From contig JAJFLF010000211.1 of the NCBI GenBank assembly GCA_021772845.1, positions 1 through 10,828 of the forward strand: a stretch of DNA of 10,828 nt, read 5' to 3'. The notes beneath the pieces are model-generated. The model made no database searches. It saw nothing but the letters and a program-made list of their open reading frames with translations, and was not told the origin of the DNA. Positions 1-7,712 of this stretch are shown here, piece by piece (position 1 is the stretch's first letter; the number at the start of each line of letters is the position of its first letter). The translations under genes and the position numbers were made by a program. This stretch comes from Mariprofundus sp. (GTDB lineage Bacteria > Pseudomonadota > Zetaproteobacteria > Mariprofundales > Mariprofundaceae).

Positions 1-229
1 GAGTGCCCTTGAAGGCGCACTTTATAATGAGACCGTTCTCAGTTTTGCCAATCAGCAAGCACGCCACTCTTTCCTGGCTGCTGCTCAGGCTAACGATATC
101 TTCGCCGGTATTCCGCTTGAGCAGATTGATAACAATGTTGAGAACAGACATCTGCTTGTCACCACCACAGAGATGATTGAAGCGGCTGATATCAATGATT
201 ATCTGCGTGCGTTGGAGGTGAGCCAGTGA
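1..229 (+). CDS. gcvPA: Glycine dehydrogenase (decarboxylating) subunit 1, C-terminal end only
   Basis: This is the last 75 codons of an open frame that enters from the left edge (first whole codon at base 2) and stops with TGA at 227-229. The translated end contains the stretches SALEGALYNETVLSF, FAGIPLEQ and LLVTTTEMIEAADINDY, which fit the C-terminus of the alpha half of the split P-protein. The closing EMI..ADIN..L motif is typical of that family. GcvPA and GcvPB together form the pyridoxal-phosphate glycine decarboxylase of the cytoplasmic glycine cleavage system, which passes an aminomethyl group to the lipoyl H-protein. The assignment is strengthened by the next gene, which encodes the partner subunit and overlaps this one by 4 bases. 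The N-terminus and promoter lie outside the window. Confidence 0.9.
   Translation, partial: SALEGALYNETVLSFANQQARHSFLAAAQANDIFAGIPLEQIDNNVENRHLLVTTTEMIEAADINDYLRALEVSQ
214..221 (+). promoter_or_regulatory. Shine-Dalgarno of gcvPB
   Basis: GGAGGTGA lies inside the last codons of gcvPA, with GGAGG ending 7 bases before a GTG codon at 226. It decides the GTG start of gcvPB and the GTGA stop/start overlap, an arrangement that favours translational coupling of the two subunits. Confidence 0.75.
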
Positions 230-1731
230 GTGAGTCTGTTTTTAATTCAACCGATACAACATTTAAATATTCAGCCACCAATGGCATTCAGCATGAAGAA
301 GCTCTGTTGTTTGAACACGCTCATGAAGCGCCAGAATCTATTCATCTGCCCGGTGTGAACGGGGATGTGCCTAAATCGCTCGCTGCATTTGCACGCCAGA
401 AACCTGCCAATATTCCAGGGCTGTCCGAGCCTGAGACTGTACGTCATTTTGTGCGATTGAGTCAGTGGAATCATGGCATTGAAACTGGCTTTTATCCGCT
501 GGGTTCATGCACCATGAAATATAACCCGCGTGTGAATGAGCAGGTCGCTCGCCTGCCCGGCCTGGCACACATCCATCCGGATCAGCCGGAAGAGACAGTA
601 CAAGGAGCGCTGGAGCTGTTGTATGAAGTGCAACAGTGGTTAGGTGAAATTTCTGGTTTTCCTCACGTCACGCTGCAACCCGCAGCAGGTGCACATGGTG
701 AGCTGGCTGGTTTGATGATGATTCGTGCCTGCCTAGACGCCCGTGGTGACACAGAGCGACGTACTGTACTGGTACCTGATTCCGCGCACGGCACCAACCC
801 TGCTTCTGCTGCCTTGTGTGGTATGCATACGGTTGAATTGAAATCAGGGCCTGATGGCCGCATTGATTTGGATGAGTTGAAAGCGCATTTGGACGATGGA
901 ACGGCTGCATTGATGATGACCAATCCGAATACTGCTGGTGCATTTGAAACTGACATCAAAGAGATTTGCCAACTGGTGCATGATGCCGGTGGTTTGGTGT
1001 ATGGTGATGGTGCCAATTTGAACGCTCTTGTTGGTCTGGCTCGTCCGGGTGATATGGGCATTGATTGCCTGCATATCAATGTGCATAAAACCTTCGCTAC
1101 ACCACATGGTGGTGGTGGCCCGGGAGCAGGACCGGTTGCAGTGAATGATACACTGGCTCCGTATTTACCTGTGCCGCGCATTGTGAAAGATGCACAGGGA
1201 TATGCCTTGCAGAGCAATATTGAAACATCTATCGGTTCGATTTTAAGCAGTCTTGGTCAATCCGGCGTATACATGCGTGCCAATGCTTATATATCTGCGT
1301 TTGGCCGTGAAAACCTGCATAAAATTGCTGAAGACGCTGTACTCAATGCCAACTATATCCTGCATCGTTTGAAAGATGTCTATCACGTGCCATTTGAAGG
1401 TGTGTGCAAACATGAATGTCTGCTGACCGATGAGATTCAAAACAGACACGGTGTAAAAACACTCGATATCGCCAAGCGCCTGATTGATCTGGGTTTCCAT
1501 CCGATGACGGTCTATTTTCCGTTGATTGTGCACGGTGCGATGTTGATCGAGCCAACTGAAACGGAATCACGAGAAACGCTGGACAACTTCTGTGATGCGA
1601 TGCTGGAAATTGCAGCGCAATGTGAAGCTGGAGACACTGGGGCTTTGCATGAAGCTCCTGTGAAACCGTTCCGCCGCCGGCTGGATGAAACGCAAGCTGC
1701 AAGAAAACCTGTATTGGTCTGGCCGCAATAA
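226..1731 (+). CDS. gcvPB: Glycine dehydrogenase (decarboxylating) subunit 2
   Basis: Encodes 501 residues, close to the usual 480-500 for the beta half of the two-subunit P-protein. This subunit carries the pyridoxal phosphate that decarboxylates glycine in the glycine cleavage system. Visible landmarks are the GSCTMKYNPR block at residues 93-102, the LQPAAGAHGELAG block, HGTNPASAA, and the cofactor segment NVHKTFATPHGGGGPG. Lys288 in that segment is the expected Schiff-base lysine, and the glycine-rich tail binds phosphate. The start is GTG at 226, supported by GGAGG 7 bases upstream and by the 4-base overlap with gcvPA. The two genes are clearly one operon. No defect is visible. The split form is common in Firmicutes, archaea and some proteobacteria, whereas many other proteobacteria have one fused GcvP. 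Confidence 0.97.
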   Translation: MSESVFNSTDTTFKYSATNGIQHEEALLFEHAHEAPESIHLPGVNGDVPKSLAAFARQKPANIPGLSEPETVRHFVRLSQWNHGIETGFYPLGSCTMKYNPRVNEQVARLPGLAHIHPDQPEETVQGALELLYEVQQWLGEISGFPHVTLQPAAGAHGELAGLMMIRACLDARGDTERRTVLVPDSAHGTNPASAALCGMHTVELKSGPDGRIDLDELKAHLDDGTAALMMTNPNTAGAFETDIKEICQLVHDAGGLVYGDGANLNALVGLARPGDMGIDCLHINVHKTFATPHGGGGPGAGPVAVNDTLAPYLPVPRIVKDAQGYALQSNIETSIGSILSSLGQSGVYMRANAYISAFGRENLHKIAEDAVLNANYILHRLKDVYHVPFEGVCKHECLLTDEIQNRHGVKTLDIAKRLIDLGFHPMTVYFPLIVHGAMLIEPTETESRETLDNFCDAMLEIAAQCEAGDTGALHEAPVKPFRRRLDETQAARKPVLVWPQ

Positions 1732-1741
1732 TAGAAGCTAT

Positions 1742-1779
1742 GTCTTAGCCTCAATCATGCAGCTGAGGCGTAGCCAGAC
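1742..1779. terminator. Hairpin between convergent genes, possible two-way terminator
   Basis: The 48-base gap between the stop of gcvPB and the stop of the opposing response regulator holds an imperfect hairpin. GCCTCA (1748-1753) pairs with TGAGGC (1764-1769), and an outer GTCT (1742-1745) can pair with AGAC (1776-1779). There is no clear T-run on either side, so it may act as a weak or Rho-assisted terminator. Its place between two convergent stops is the main support. Confidence 0.4.
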
Positions 1780-2916
1780 TTAAGAGATACGCATGCGAAA
1801 CGGTTCGATGACAGTAGTTGTTTTTGAAAAGCTACGTAAGCGCTCAAGCATGGGTAGATTTACTTCCTGACCTTTAGCGACCAGCAGCATGCCATTGATG
1901 GTGAGAATATCTTCATCTGCAACCATACCGACAGCTAAACCTTTGGCGTAAATTGGCCTAATCTCCATGCTGCGATCAATGTGATCCATGTTTGCTAGAG
2001 AATTTAGTACTTTAGGGTGGTATCGACCTTTACGTCCGCCCATGGTTTGAATGACCTTTGAAAGACTCATATTGGTATTAATAAGCAGATCAAAATCCAG
2101 TGCGGCCTTCAGCATAAAGCCACCCAATATTGCAGGGTCATCCGGCAGAGAGGCATCTGCTTGTTTGCAGTCAGCGTAATTGTATTGCTGCCTTCTCACC
2201 ATTTCTGCGACCTCAGCAAGACGGGGTATTTTATCCAACATTGATGCTGAAACAGCCGGATGGGCATCAAATTGTTTCTGCTCATTTGCTGACAATCTTT
2301 GACTGGCAAGGATTTTTGAGGTGGTTTCTGGTGGCAGTGTGACATAACCAAGTTGGCACAACATCGCCGCCAGTTCATAGCGCCAGCGGCCAGTTAAATG
2401 CAGCTCATCGACCATATGTTTGATGTATGATTTGATACGGGATGTGCTGCTGAAAGCGACAGGGTTCACCAGAGAGAGAATCTGGCTCATCACTTTAATG
2501 CTGCCAAACAGCGTTTTTTCAAGCAGCTCTTTTTCTGCGGTGATCAGGTGATATTGATCAATGCCGGCATGCAGTGATAGAGCCAGTTGTTCGGGTGAAC
2601 AAGGTTTAGCCAGGAAACGAAAAATATTACCTTCATTAACTGCATTGATGGCATTGGTGGCATTGGCAAAACCAGTGAGCATGATGCGTACGCTATCGGG
2701 TGATACCTTTTTTACTTCGCTCAAAAACTCAACACCATTCATATCTGGCATGGAGAAATCCGATATCACAACTGCAAACGAATGGTTACCACTAACAAGT
2801 TTTAATCCCTCTTTGGGGCCCTGGGCAGTATACAGATCAAACTGTTTGCGTAGCTGTCGTTTATAGGCTTGAAGAATATTGATATCGTCATCAACAAACA
2901 GGATTTTTTCACTCAT
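1780..2916 (-). CDS. Response regulator: receiver plus degenerate HD-GYP-like domain
   Basis: Encodes 378 residues from ATG at 2916. Residues 4-120 are a complete receiver domain, with acidic pocket D9-D11, phosphoacceptor D53 (ISDFSMPDMNG), T81 and K104 (AKPCS). Residues about 135-365 follow the HD-GYP layout in order and spacing, but the catalytic signature is gone. The usual LHDIGK is LCQLGY (C187-Q188), the HHE region is RRQQYNY (240-247), and no GYP is present. H219 in AHPAV seems to be the only typical ligand left. It is therefore unlikely to hydrolyse cyclic di-GMP and more likely works by protein or nucleotide binding; that is inference. The start overlaps the upstream stop (TGATG), with AAGGAG 8 bases ahead. 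A TTG one codon earlier (2919) is less likely. It is the last gene of the kinase operon. Confidence 0.85.
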   Translation of the reverse strand: MSEKILFVDDDINILQAYKRQLRKQFDLYTAQGPKEGLKLVSGNHSFAVVISDFSMPDMNGVEFLSEVKKVSPDSVRIMLTGFANATNAINAVNEGNIFRFLAKPCSPEQLALSLHAGIDQYHLITAEKELLEKTLFGSIKVMSQILSLVNPVAFSSTSRIKSYIKHMVDELHLTGRWRYELAAMLCQLGYVTLPPETTSKILASQRLSANEQKQFDAHPAVSASMLDKIPRLAEVAEMVRRQQYNYADCKQADASLPDDPAILGGFMLKAALDFDLLINTNMSLSKVIQTMGGRKGRYHPKVLNSLANMDHIDRSMEIRPIYAKGLAVGMVADEDILTINGMLLVAKGQEVNLPMLERLRSFSKTTTVIEPFRMRIS

Positions 2917-4139
2917 CAATCATTCTCCTTTAGTTTTTTTAAGCACTCCTGCCAATCAGCGATGTGATCAGTCAAACCATGTTGTGCGAGATAGGCTTCA
3001 TCCAGGCTGTTGGCTTGGCCCCTTTTTCCCAATTCAGGGTCACTGACCAGTACATTGGCGACATGCACTGCAGCAAGGGCAAAAGAATGTTCCAGCTTAC
3101 AGTTGTTGGGCAGATGATGATGGTGGGTGATTTCGACGACGTTTTCAGGCAAACCCCACAGCCCAAGCAGGTAGGCACCAATGTCAGCATGTGTGGCACC
3201 GAATATCTGTTCTTCAATCTGCCATGAGGGTGCCGATGATTGTCTGTTTTGTTCCATAACAGCTTTGTATTTTTCGGGCATATTCACCGCCAGAATGAGT
3301 CGGCCAATGTCATGCATCATGCCGCCGATATAAGCATCCAGACAACTTGACGTGCTCTGTCCCTCATGCTTTGCAATAGCGCGGGCTAAAGAGGCAACCT
3401 GCATGCAGTGCTCAGAAATCTCTCCAACAGTACGCTCCATGGAAGGGCCTGAGACAAACGTCTGAACATGTAACATGATAAACTGCACCATATTAACGCC
3501 GAGTAGTGATGCAGCCTGAGCAGGTGTTTCAATATTTCGGGTGAAACCGAAGAAGGATGAGTTAACCAGCTGCAAAAGCTTGGCTGTCATACCGATATCT
3601 TCACCAATGATCTCACCGACCTGCTGCATGGATGAGTCAGGTCGTTCCAGCTCTTTTTCAATGCGCAGATAAATAGTAGGAGGGGAAGGCAATGTGTTCA
3701 TTTGCAGTAGAATGTCGCGCAATGTCTCATTCTCGAGTAGCCCACGCAGCGCAATAACGCGTTCGATCGTTCTCTTTAATGTCGCCGCATCACAGGGCTT
3801 GGATAGCAGCTGATGAGCAGGGCAGGCACTACCAATAAATGATTCAAGGTCACACTGGCCTGATAGTACAATGCGTATGACATGAGGGAAATCGTTGGAA
3901 ACCTCACTGAGCAGTTCCGAACCATCCATGAGCGGCATGCGCATATCGGTCACCAGCACATCAATCTCAGTATGGTCCATCAGTTCCAATGCTGCTTGCC
4001 CTGAGGTGGCAAACTCAAAGTCCCACTCATGTCGCATAGGGCGCACGATGCGTTGAAGCCCGGTGAGTATATTTTCTTCATCATCTACAAAAAGGATGCG
4101 TCTCTTTTGATCGCTGGGCGGATTAGAAGAATCATTCAT
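2916..4139 (-). CDS. Response regulator: receiver plus HDOD domain
   Basis: Encodes 407 residues. Residues about 14-130 form a receiver with D19, D20, phosphoacceptor D65 (VTDMRMPLMDG), S93 and K114 (SKPCD). Residues about 145-345 form an HDOD domain. It opens with LPSPPTIYLRI, continues with DIGMTAKLLQLVNSSFFG (182-199), and keeps H244, the H276-D277 pair (MMHDIGR), H317 (THADIGAYLLGLWGLP) and a run of four histidines at 339-342. HDOD proteins act as signalling hubs in cyclic-di-GMP and two-component circuits; few have a proven enzyme activity. The start at 4139 is preferred because GGAG sits 8 bases upstream. An ATG at 4160 would add 7 residues but lacks a well-placed ribosome site. It lies 28 bases after the kinase stop and overlaps the next regulator by one base, so it is presumably phosphorylated by the kinase. 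Confidence 0.92.
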   Translation of the reverse strand: MNDSSNPPSDQKRRILFVDDEENILTGLQRIVRPMRHEWDFEFATSGQAALELMDHTEIDVLVTDMRMPLMDGSELLSEVSNDFPHVIRIVLSGQCDLESFIGSACPAHQLLSKPCDAATLKRTIERVIALRGLLENETLRDILLQMNTLPSPPTIYLRIEKELERPDSSMQQVGEIIGEDIGMTAKLLQLVNSSFFGFTRNIETPAQAASLLGVNMVQFIMLHVQTFVSGPSMERTVGEISEHCMQVASLARAIAKHEGQSTSSCLDAYIGGMMHDIGRLILAVNMPEKYKAVMEQNRQSSAPSWQIEEQIFGATHADIGAYLLGLWGLPENVVEITHHHHLPNNCKLEHSFALAAVHVANVLVSDPELGKRGQANSLDEAYLAQHGLTDHIADWQECLKKLKEND

Positions 4140-4147
4140 ATTTACAG

Positions 4148-4151
4148 CTCC
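4148..4151 (-). promoter_or_regulatory. Shine-Dalgarno choosing the start of the HDOD regulator
   Basis: On the minus strand GGAG is followed by an 8-base spacer and ATG at 4139. The alternative ATG at 4160 has its nearest purine-rich site about 14 bases away, so the shorter protein is the better call. Confidence 0.6.
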
Positions 4152-4167
4152 AGAGTACATGCTTCAT

Positions 4168-6657
4168 TTACAATTCCTTTTCAGCTATCGGCAGTTTAAT
4201 AATAAAGCAGGTACCATGACCTGGCTCACTTTCGACAGATAGCTGTCCGCCGAGTCTGTTGCAAACAATCTGGTGACTGATTGCCAGACCTTGCCCGGTT
4301 CCTTTTCCCGGTGCTTTGGTTGTGAAGAAAGGATCGAAAATTTTACTTACTTTGTCTTTAGCGATGCCCGATCCAGAATCACTAATGCGGATTTCAACAC
4401 TGTCGTTCGAGAAGGAGCTTTGAATCTGGATTTTACCCAGCTCTTCACTACTGTTCTGTAGCTGCTCTTCAATGGCATGAGCGGCGTTAACGATGATGTT
4501 GAGGAACACCTGATTGATCTCCGGCAGGCCGTGAATCATGGGCAGTTCTGAATCGAGGTTCATCTCCAGTTCAGCAACATATTTCCATTCATTGCGGCTC
4601 ACCGTGACGGTGTTCTCAATAACCTTATTGATATCAATGGGGCTTTTATCGCCGGTGCCGGGATGCGAGAGCTCTTTCATCGCACCAACGATTTTACTGA
4701 CATGTTCGATCCCCTCCAGCGTTTGCCCTACAGCCAAAGGCACTTCTTCACGCAAGAATTCGATATCGGCATCTTCTTCAGCTTGTTGAATGACCTCGTT
4801 TACCTTTTGTTCGGAGTTAAGCTTACCTTGATTGATCTCTTCGATTGTCTGATGATAACTGGATACCAGCTGTAGCATATCGCCAAAACCATCTTTCAAG
4901 AAACGAACATTATCGCCAATATATTGCATGGGTGTATTAATTTCATGGGCAATACCAGCGGCAAGCTCTCCCATCGATTCCATCTTTTGTGACATCTGAA
5001 GTTGATTTTCAAGCTGCATGCGCTTTGTTTTATCTGCCCCTATAAGCAGGAAACCGTTGTGTTGTCCTGCATCCATCACGGCACTGATAGTTAACCCGAG
5101 AAAACCGTCACTAGCATCACTGCGTTTGAATTTCAGATGATCCAGAGAGCTGGTAAAAAGCGCCTCAGATTCGGCTAAAGCACGGTTAAGTTCATCCCAG
5201 TCCCATTGGATGGAAAGCGAAGAAAACATCGAGCCTGTTACTTCCTCTCGGGCAAGCCCGAAGACCTTCTCAGCAACATGATTCCATAATGATATATTTC
5301 CGCTCTTATCTACTGCGATGAGAATCGAGGGCATGGCGGTAAGTAATCGTTCAATCAGGCTATGCTCTTTGTGTAGTTCATCTCTGGCGCGCATGAGTTC
5401 TTCAAGCCGTGAGTGAGCCTTTTTTTCCTGCTCCGCTCTAGCCTGCTCTGTGGCCATGAGAGAGAGGCGCATGCGCTCAACGCCGCCAAGCATACGGCCC
5501 ATTTCATCACTACCTTTCACAACAACCGGAACTTCATACTCGCCTGCTTCAATAGATTGCACGGCCTGGCTGGCTCGGCGAATACCTAGCAGTAGTAGCC
5601 ATGTGGCCCACAACGACAAACCACCTGCAATCAATAAGACAGCCATGCCTTTCATCAACACGTCTTGAATATGACGGGCTGCTTTCGCCACTCCTTGTAG
5701 ACTATGTTGTTTGATCAGTTCTACTATCTCATCTTTAACCTGATGTAATAACGCAATGCGTTGGCTGGATATCAGAAACCACTGTTCAGAATTAACACCA
5801 AAATCACCCTGACTTGCTTTGTTCACAGCAATAATTCTGAACTTTTCTAACTCAGGCGCCGCTTGATCGGTGTAGGTCGATGCAAATATATGTTCGATGT
5901 ATTCAGGGTTCTGCAGAGAAAACTCATTAAGTATTTGGCGCTGTAGTGATACAAGGCTGACAAAATGTTCGTACTTGCCGGTTTCAAATTGGCCTTGGCT
6001 AAAGGTGTAGGAGAGCAGGGCACGCTCCATGCCTGCTGCCTCCTCAGCTCTTCCCAGCAGAATGAAGCTGGACATCAGACCTGAGAACCTGGCATCTGGT
6101 ACAATCATGTTATTGCTGTCTTGCTCATGACTCGAATTGGCGCCAAAGGTATATATCATTCTTATGTTATTGGATGCCTGTATAAGATCATCAACCATAT
6201 CAATATAGTAGGTCAACTGATCTGCTGTCTCCTGGCTATCTAGTTGATGAACACTTTGCCGAACCGCTTCAAGCTGTGCCATGTCCTCAACAAAGTGTTC
6301 GAAGATGCCATGAAGGTCCGGAAGTGCATTCATCAAGAGGCTGTTTCTCTCTATTGAAGCTTTTAGATTAGCGAAAGTTTGATCTGTTGGCTTATATTGC
6401 TGCGTTAGACTTTTGGAGAAGTGTTTGCCTCTGCTGCCTAAAAATCCTGCTGACATGCCGCGCTCTTTCTGGACTTCAGTGACCAGTGATGAAGCTACGG
6501 CAGACAAATCTGCTGCCTGCAGCATGGTCTGCATGGAGAGTTCATTTTTATGAGCCTGCTGCAGATCATTGATCATCCACAGCGTTAGCATAGCCAACGG
6601 AATCGCAACAACAGTGAGTGCTTTGACAGTGATGGGTATGTTGGCAATAAATCGCAC
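4168..6657 (-). CDS. Membrane sensor histidine kinase with NIT-like, HAMP and PAS domains
   Basis: Encodes 829 residues. There is a membrane helix at about 12-30 and a second at about 336-358, which bracket an outer region of about 300 residues. That region begins with LVTEVQKERGMSAGFLGSRG (58-77), the hallmark of the NIT (nitrate/nitrite-sensing type) helical domain. After the second helix come a HAMP linker (about 358-410), a short coiled coil, and a PAS domain (about 433-545, IAVDKSGNISLWNHVAEKVFG). The kinase core has phosphoacceptor H571 in AAGIAHEINTPMQYI and a long acidic insert between the dimer helices (about 605-640). The ATPase domain shows N720/N724, DSGSG at 760-764 and GTGQGL at 786-791. 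All catalytic motifs are intact. The start is GTG at 6657 behind a GAGGGGGG ribosome site. The ligand is unknown; nitrate or nitrite is only a family-based possibility. Two response regulators follow directly. Confidence 0.93.
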   Translation of the reverse strand: MRFIANIPITVKALTVVAIPLAMLTLWMINDLQQAHKNELSMQTMLQAADLSAVASSLVTEVQKERGMSAGFLGSRGKHFSKSLTQQYKPTDQTFANLKASIERNSLLMNALPDLHGIFEHFVEDMAQLEAVRQSVHQLDSQETADQLTYYIDMVDDLIQASNNIRMIYTFGANSSHEQDSNNMIVPDARFSGLMSSFILLGRAEEAAGMERALLSYTFSQGQFETGKYEHFVSLVSLQRQILNEFSLQNPEYIEHIFASTYTDQAAPELEKFRIIAVNKASQGDFGVNSEQWFLISSQRIALLHQVKDEIVELIKQHSLQGVAKAARHIQDVLMKGMAVLLIAGGLSLWATWLLLLGIRRASQAVQSIEAGEYEVPVVVKGSDEMGRMLGGVERMRLSLMATEQARAEQEKKAHSRLEELMRARDELHKEHSLIERLLTAMPSILIAVDKSGNISLWNHVAEKVFGLAREEVTGSMFSSLSIQWDWDELNRALAESEALFTSSLDHLKFKRSDASDGFLGLTISAVMDAGQHNGFLLIGADKTKRMQLENQLQMSQKMESMGELAAGIAHEINTPMQYIGDNVRFLKDGFGDMLQLVSSYHQTIEEINQGKLNSEQKVNEVIQQAEEDADIEFLREEVPLAVGQTLEGIEHVSKIVGAMKELSHPGTGDKSPIDINKVIENTVTVSRNEWKYVAELEMNLDSELPMIHGLPEINQVFLNIIVNAAHAIEEQLQNSSEELGKIQIQSSFSNDSVEIRISDSGSGIAKDKVSKIFDPFFTTKAPGKGTGQGLAISHQIVCNRLGGQLSVESEPGHGTCFIIKLPIAEKEL

Positions 6658-6725
6658 GATATCCCCCCTCTTTGCTTGGTTGAAACGAATATGGTCACCT
6701 AAAAAATAGCGGTGTTAGAGCTTGC

Positions 6726-6742
6726 AGCAAGATATCGGCCAA
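6726..6742 (-). promoter_or_regulatory. Candidate sigma-54 (-24/-12) promoter of the kinase operon
   Basis: The minus strand reads TTGGCCGATATCTTGCT. GG and GC fall at the -24 and -12 positions with the exact spacing required, and both TGGC and TTGCT match the consensus. The AC after TGGC does not match. A transcript start would be near 6715, leaving a leader of about 58 bases. No convincing -35/-10 pair was found in the same stretch. A TGGC-N7-TTGC match arises by chance about once per several tens of kilobases, so its location is the main support. Confidence 0.4.
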
Positions 6743-6882
6743 AAAATGATGATAGAAGTTCTAAACGGTTTTAGTCTGTTTCATTGTTAGGCGATGTTTC
6801 AAGATGACAGAAAGAGCAGGCCAAGGAGGATTTCTCTATATTTAAAGATAGATGGTGGGGATGAGGGGTTTTAATATGCGCT

Positions 6883-6906
6883 GGTTTAAACCTTTATCAT
6901 TAATGA
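6883..6906. repeat. Two adjacent perfect 10-base palindromes
   Basis: GGTTTAAACC (6883-6892) and TCATTAATGA (6897-6906) are each perfectly palindromic and lie 4 bases apart. They sit just past the end of rsmA and upstream of the kinase operon. They could be protein-binding sites or a weak transcription end, but neither is followed by a T-run. The rest of the 278-base gap (6658-6935) is AT-rich and shows no credible gene. Confidence 0.35.
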
Positions 6907-6935
6907 ACGGTTCAAGTGCATGCTATTGCTGATGC

Positions 6936-7712
6936 TCATGAACCATATAACGTGAGTGCGATATCAACCCATTGCTCATACGCCAATTGTTCGGGCCGTT
7001 TTCCGGGGTCGATGCCAATGGCTTCAAATTGGTCGCGCGTGAGTTCTTTCTTGAAATTATTAGCGATAGTTTTACGGCGATGAGCAAAACCCTGACGCAC
7101 CGTTTTTTGTAATAGATTGTATTCACAGTTTGGAGTTTTGCCGTGTGGCGTTAATAAAATAACAGCGGAGTGTACCTTTGGCGGTGGTGAGAAAGCACCT
7201 GGAGGCAAGGTAAGCAGGCGTTTTACATCATAATGGTGACGCACCAGCACAGATAAACCACCATATATTTTACTGCCGGGGCCGGCTGCAATACGTTCTG
7301 CAACTTCCCGTTGATACATAAGCACCATACCTCCGGAGAGTGACAGAGCTGCTTATTTGGCGGTTAATGGGCCACTGAGATTGTAGGGTAGATTGCCGGC
7401 AATCCATTCGGGCTGAACAGTGGCAACTGCCACTTCCAGCTCTTGCATCACATCACCATGAATGACCGATAGTTTATCATTCTCCAGTGCGATCTGCTGC
7501 CAGCGGGTGGCAAATTGATCATCCATTTCAATCACACATAGTTTGTCCACACGTTGCAACAGAGATTCGGTGATTGCTCCCGGTCCCGGGCCGATTTCAA
7601 TGGCGGAGACACCTAAGGGCAGTGCTTTGGCAATTTGGCTGATGGCATGCTGATCATGTAAAAAATGTTGGCCGAGAGATTTCTTGGCGCGTTGTGGTTG
7701 ATTATGACTCAT
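6936..7712 (-). pseudogene. rsmA: 16S rRNA dimethyladenosine transferase, interrupted by an in-frame stop
   Basis: RsmA (KsgA) uses S-adenosylmethionine to dimethylate two adjacent adenines near the 3' end of 16S rRNA during late small-subunit assembly. The first part (119 residues from ATG at 7712) has RAKKSLGQHFLHD, the cofactor loop IEIGPGPGAIT, the acidic VIEMD and the catalytic GNLPYNLSGPL. A TAA at 7353-7355 then stops the frame. The same frame resumes at once with MVLMYQREVAERI, PPGAFSPPPKVHSAV and RQGFAHRRKTIANNF, and ends at TGA 6936-6938. Read through the stop, the protein would have 258 codons, about normal for the family. No frameshift is needed: one base change such as TTA to TAA explains it. 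A GGAGG at 7330-7334 could allow restart at ATG 7319, which would give two fragments. It may also be a sequencing error. The start has no strong ribosome site. Confidence 0.9.

Noticed and set aside
663..1217. Minus-strand open frame of 184 codons inside gcvPB
   Set aside because: It is fully antisense to a strongly conserved gene, has proline- and serine-rich text with no domain, and lacks a convincing ribosome site.
2916..4160. Longer form of the HDOD regulator starting at ATG 4160
   Set aside because: The extra 7 residues have no well-placed ribosome site, while ATG 4139 has GGAG 8 bases upstream.
7341..7360. Programmed stop-codon readthrough or recoding in rsmA
   Set aside because: No pseudoknot, shift site or other recoding signal was seen around the TAA, and RsmA is not known to be recoded. 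Mutation or sequencing error is simpler.
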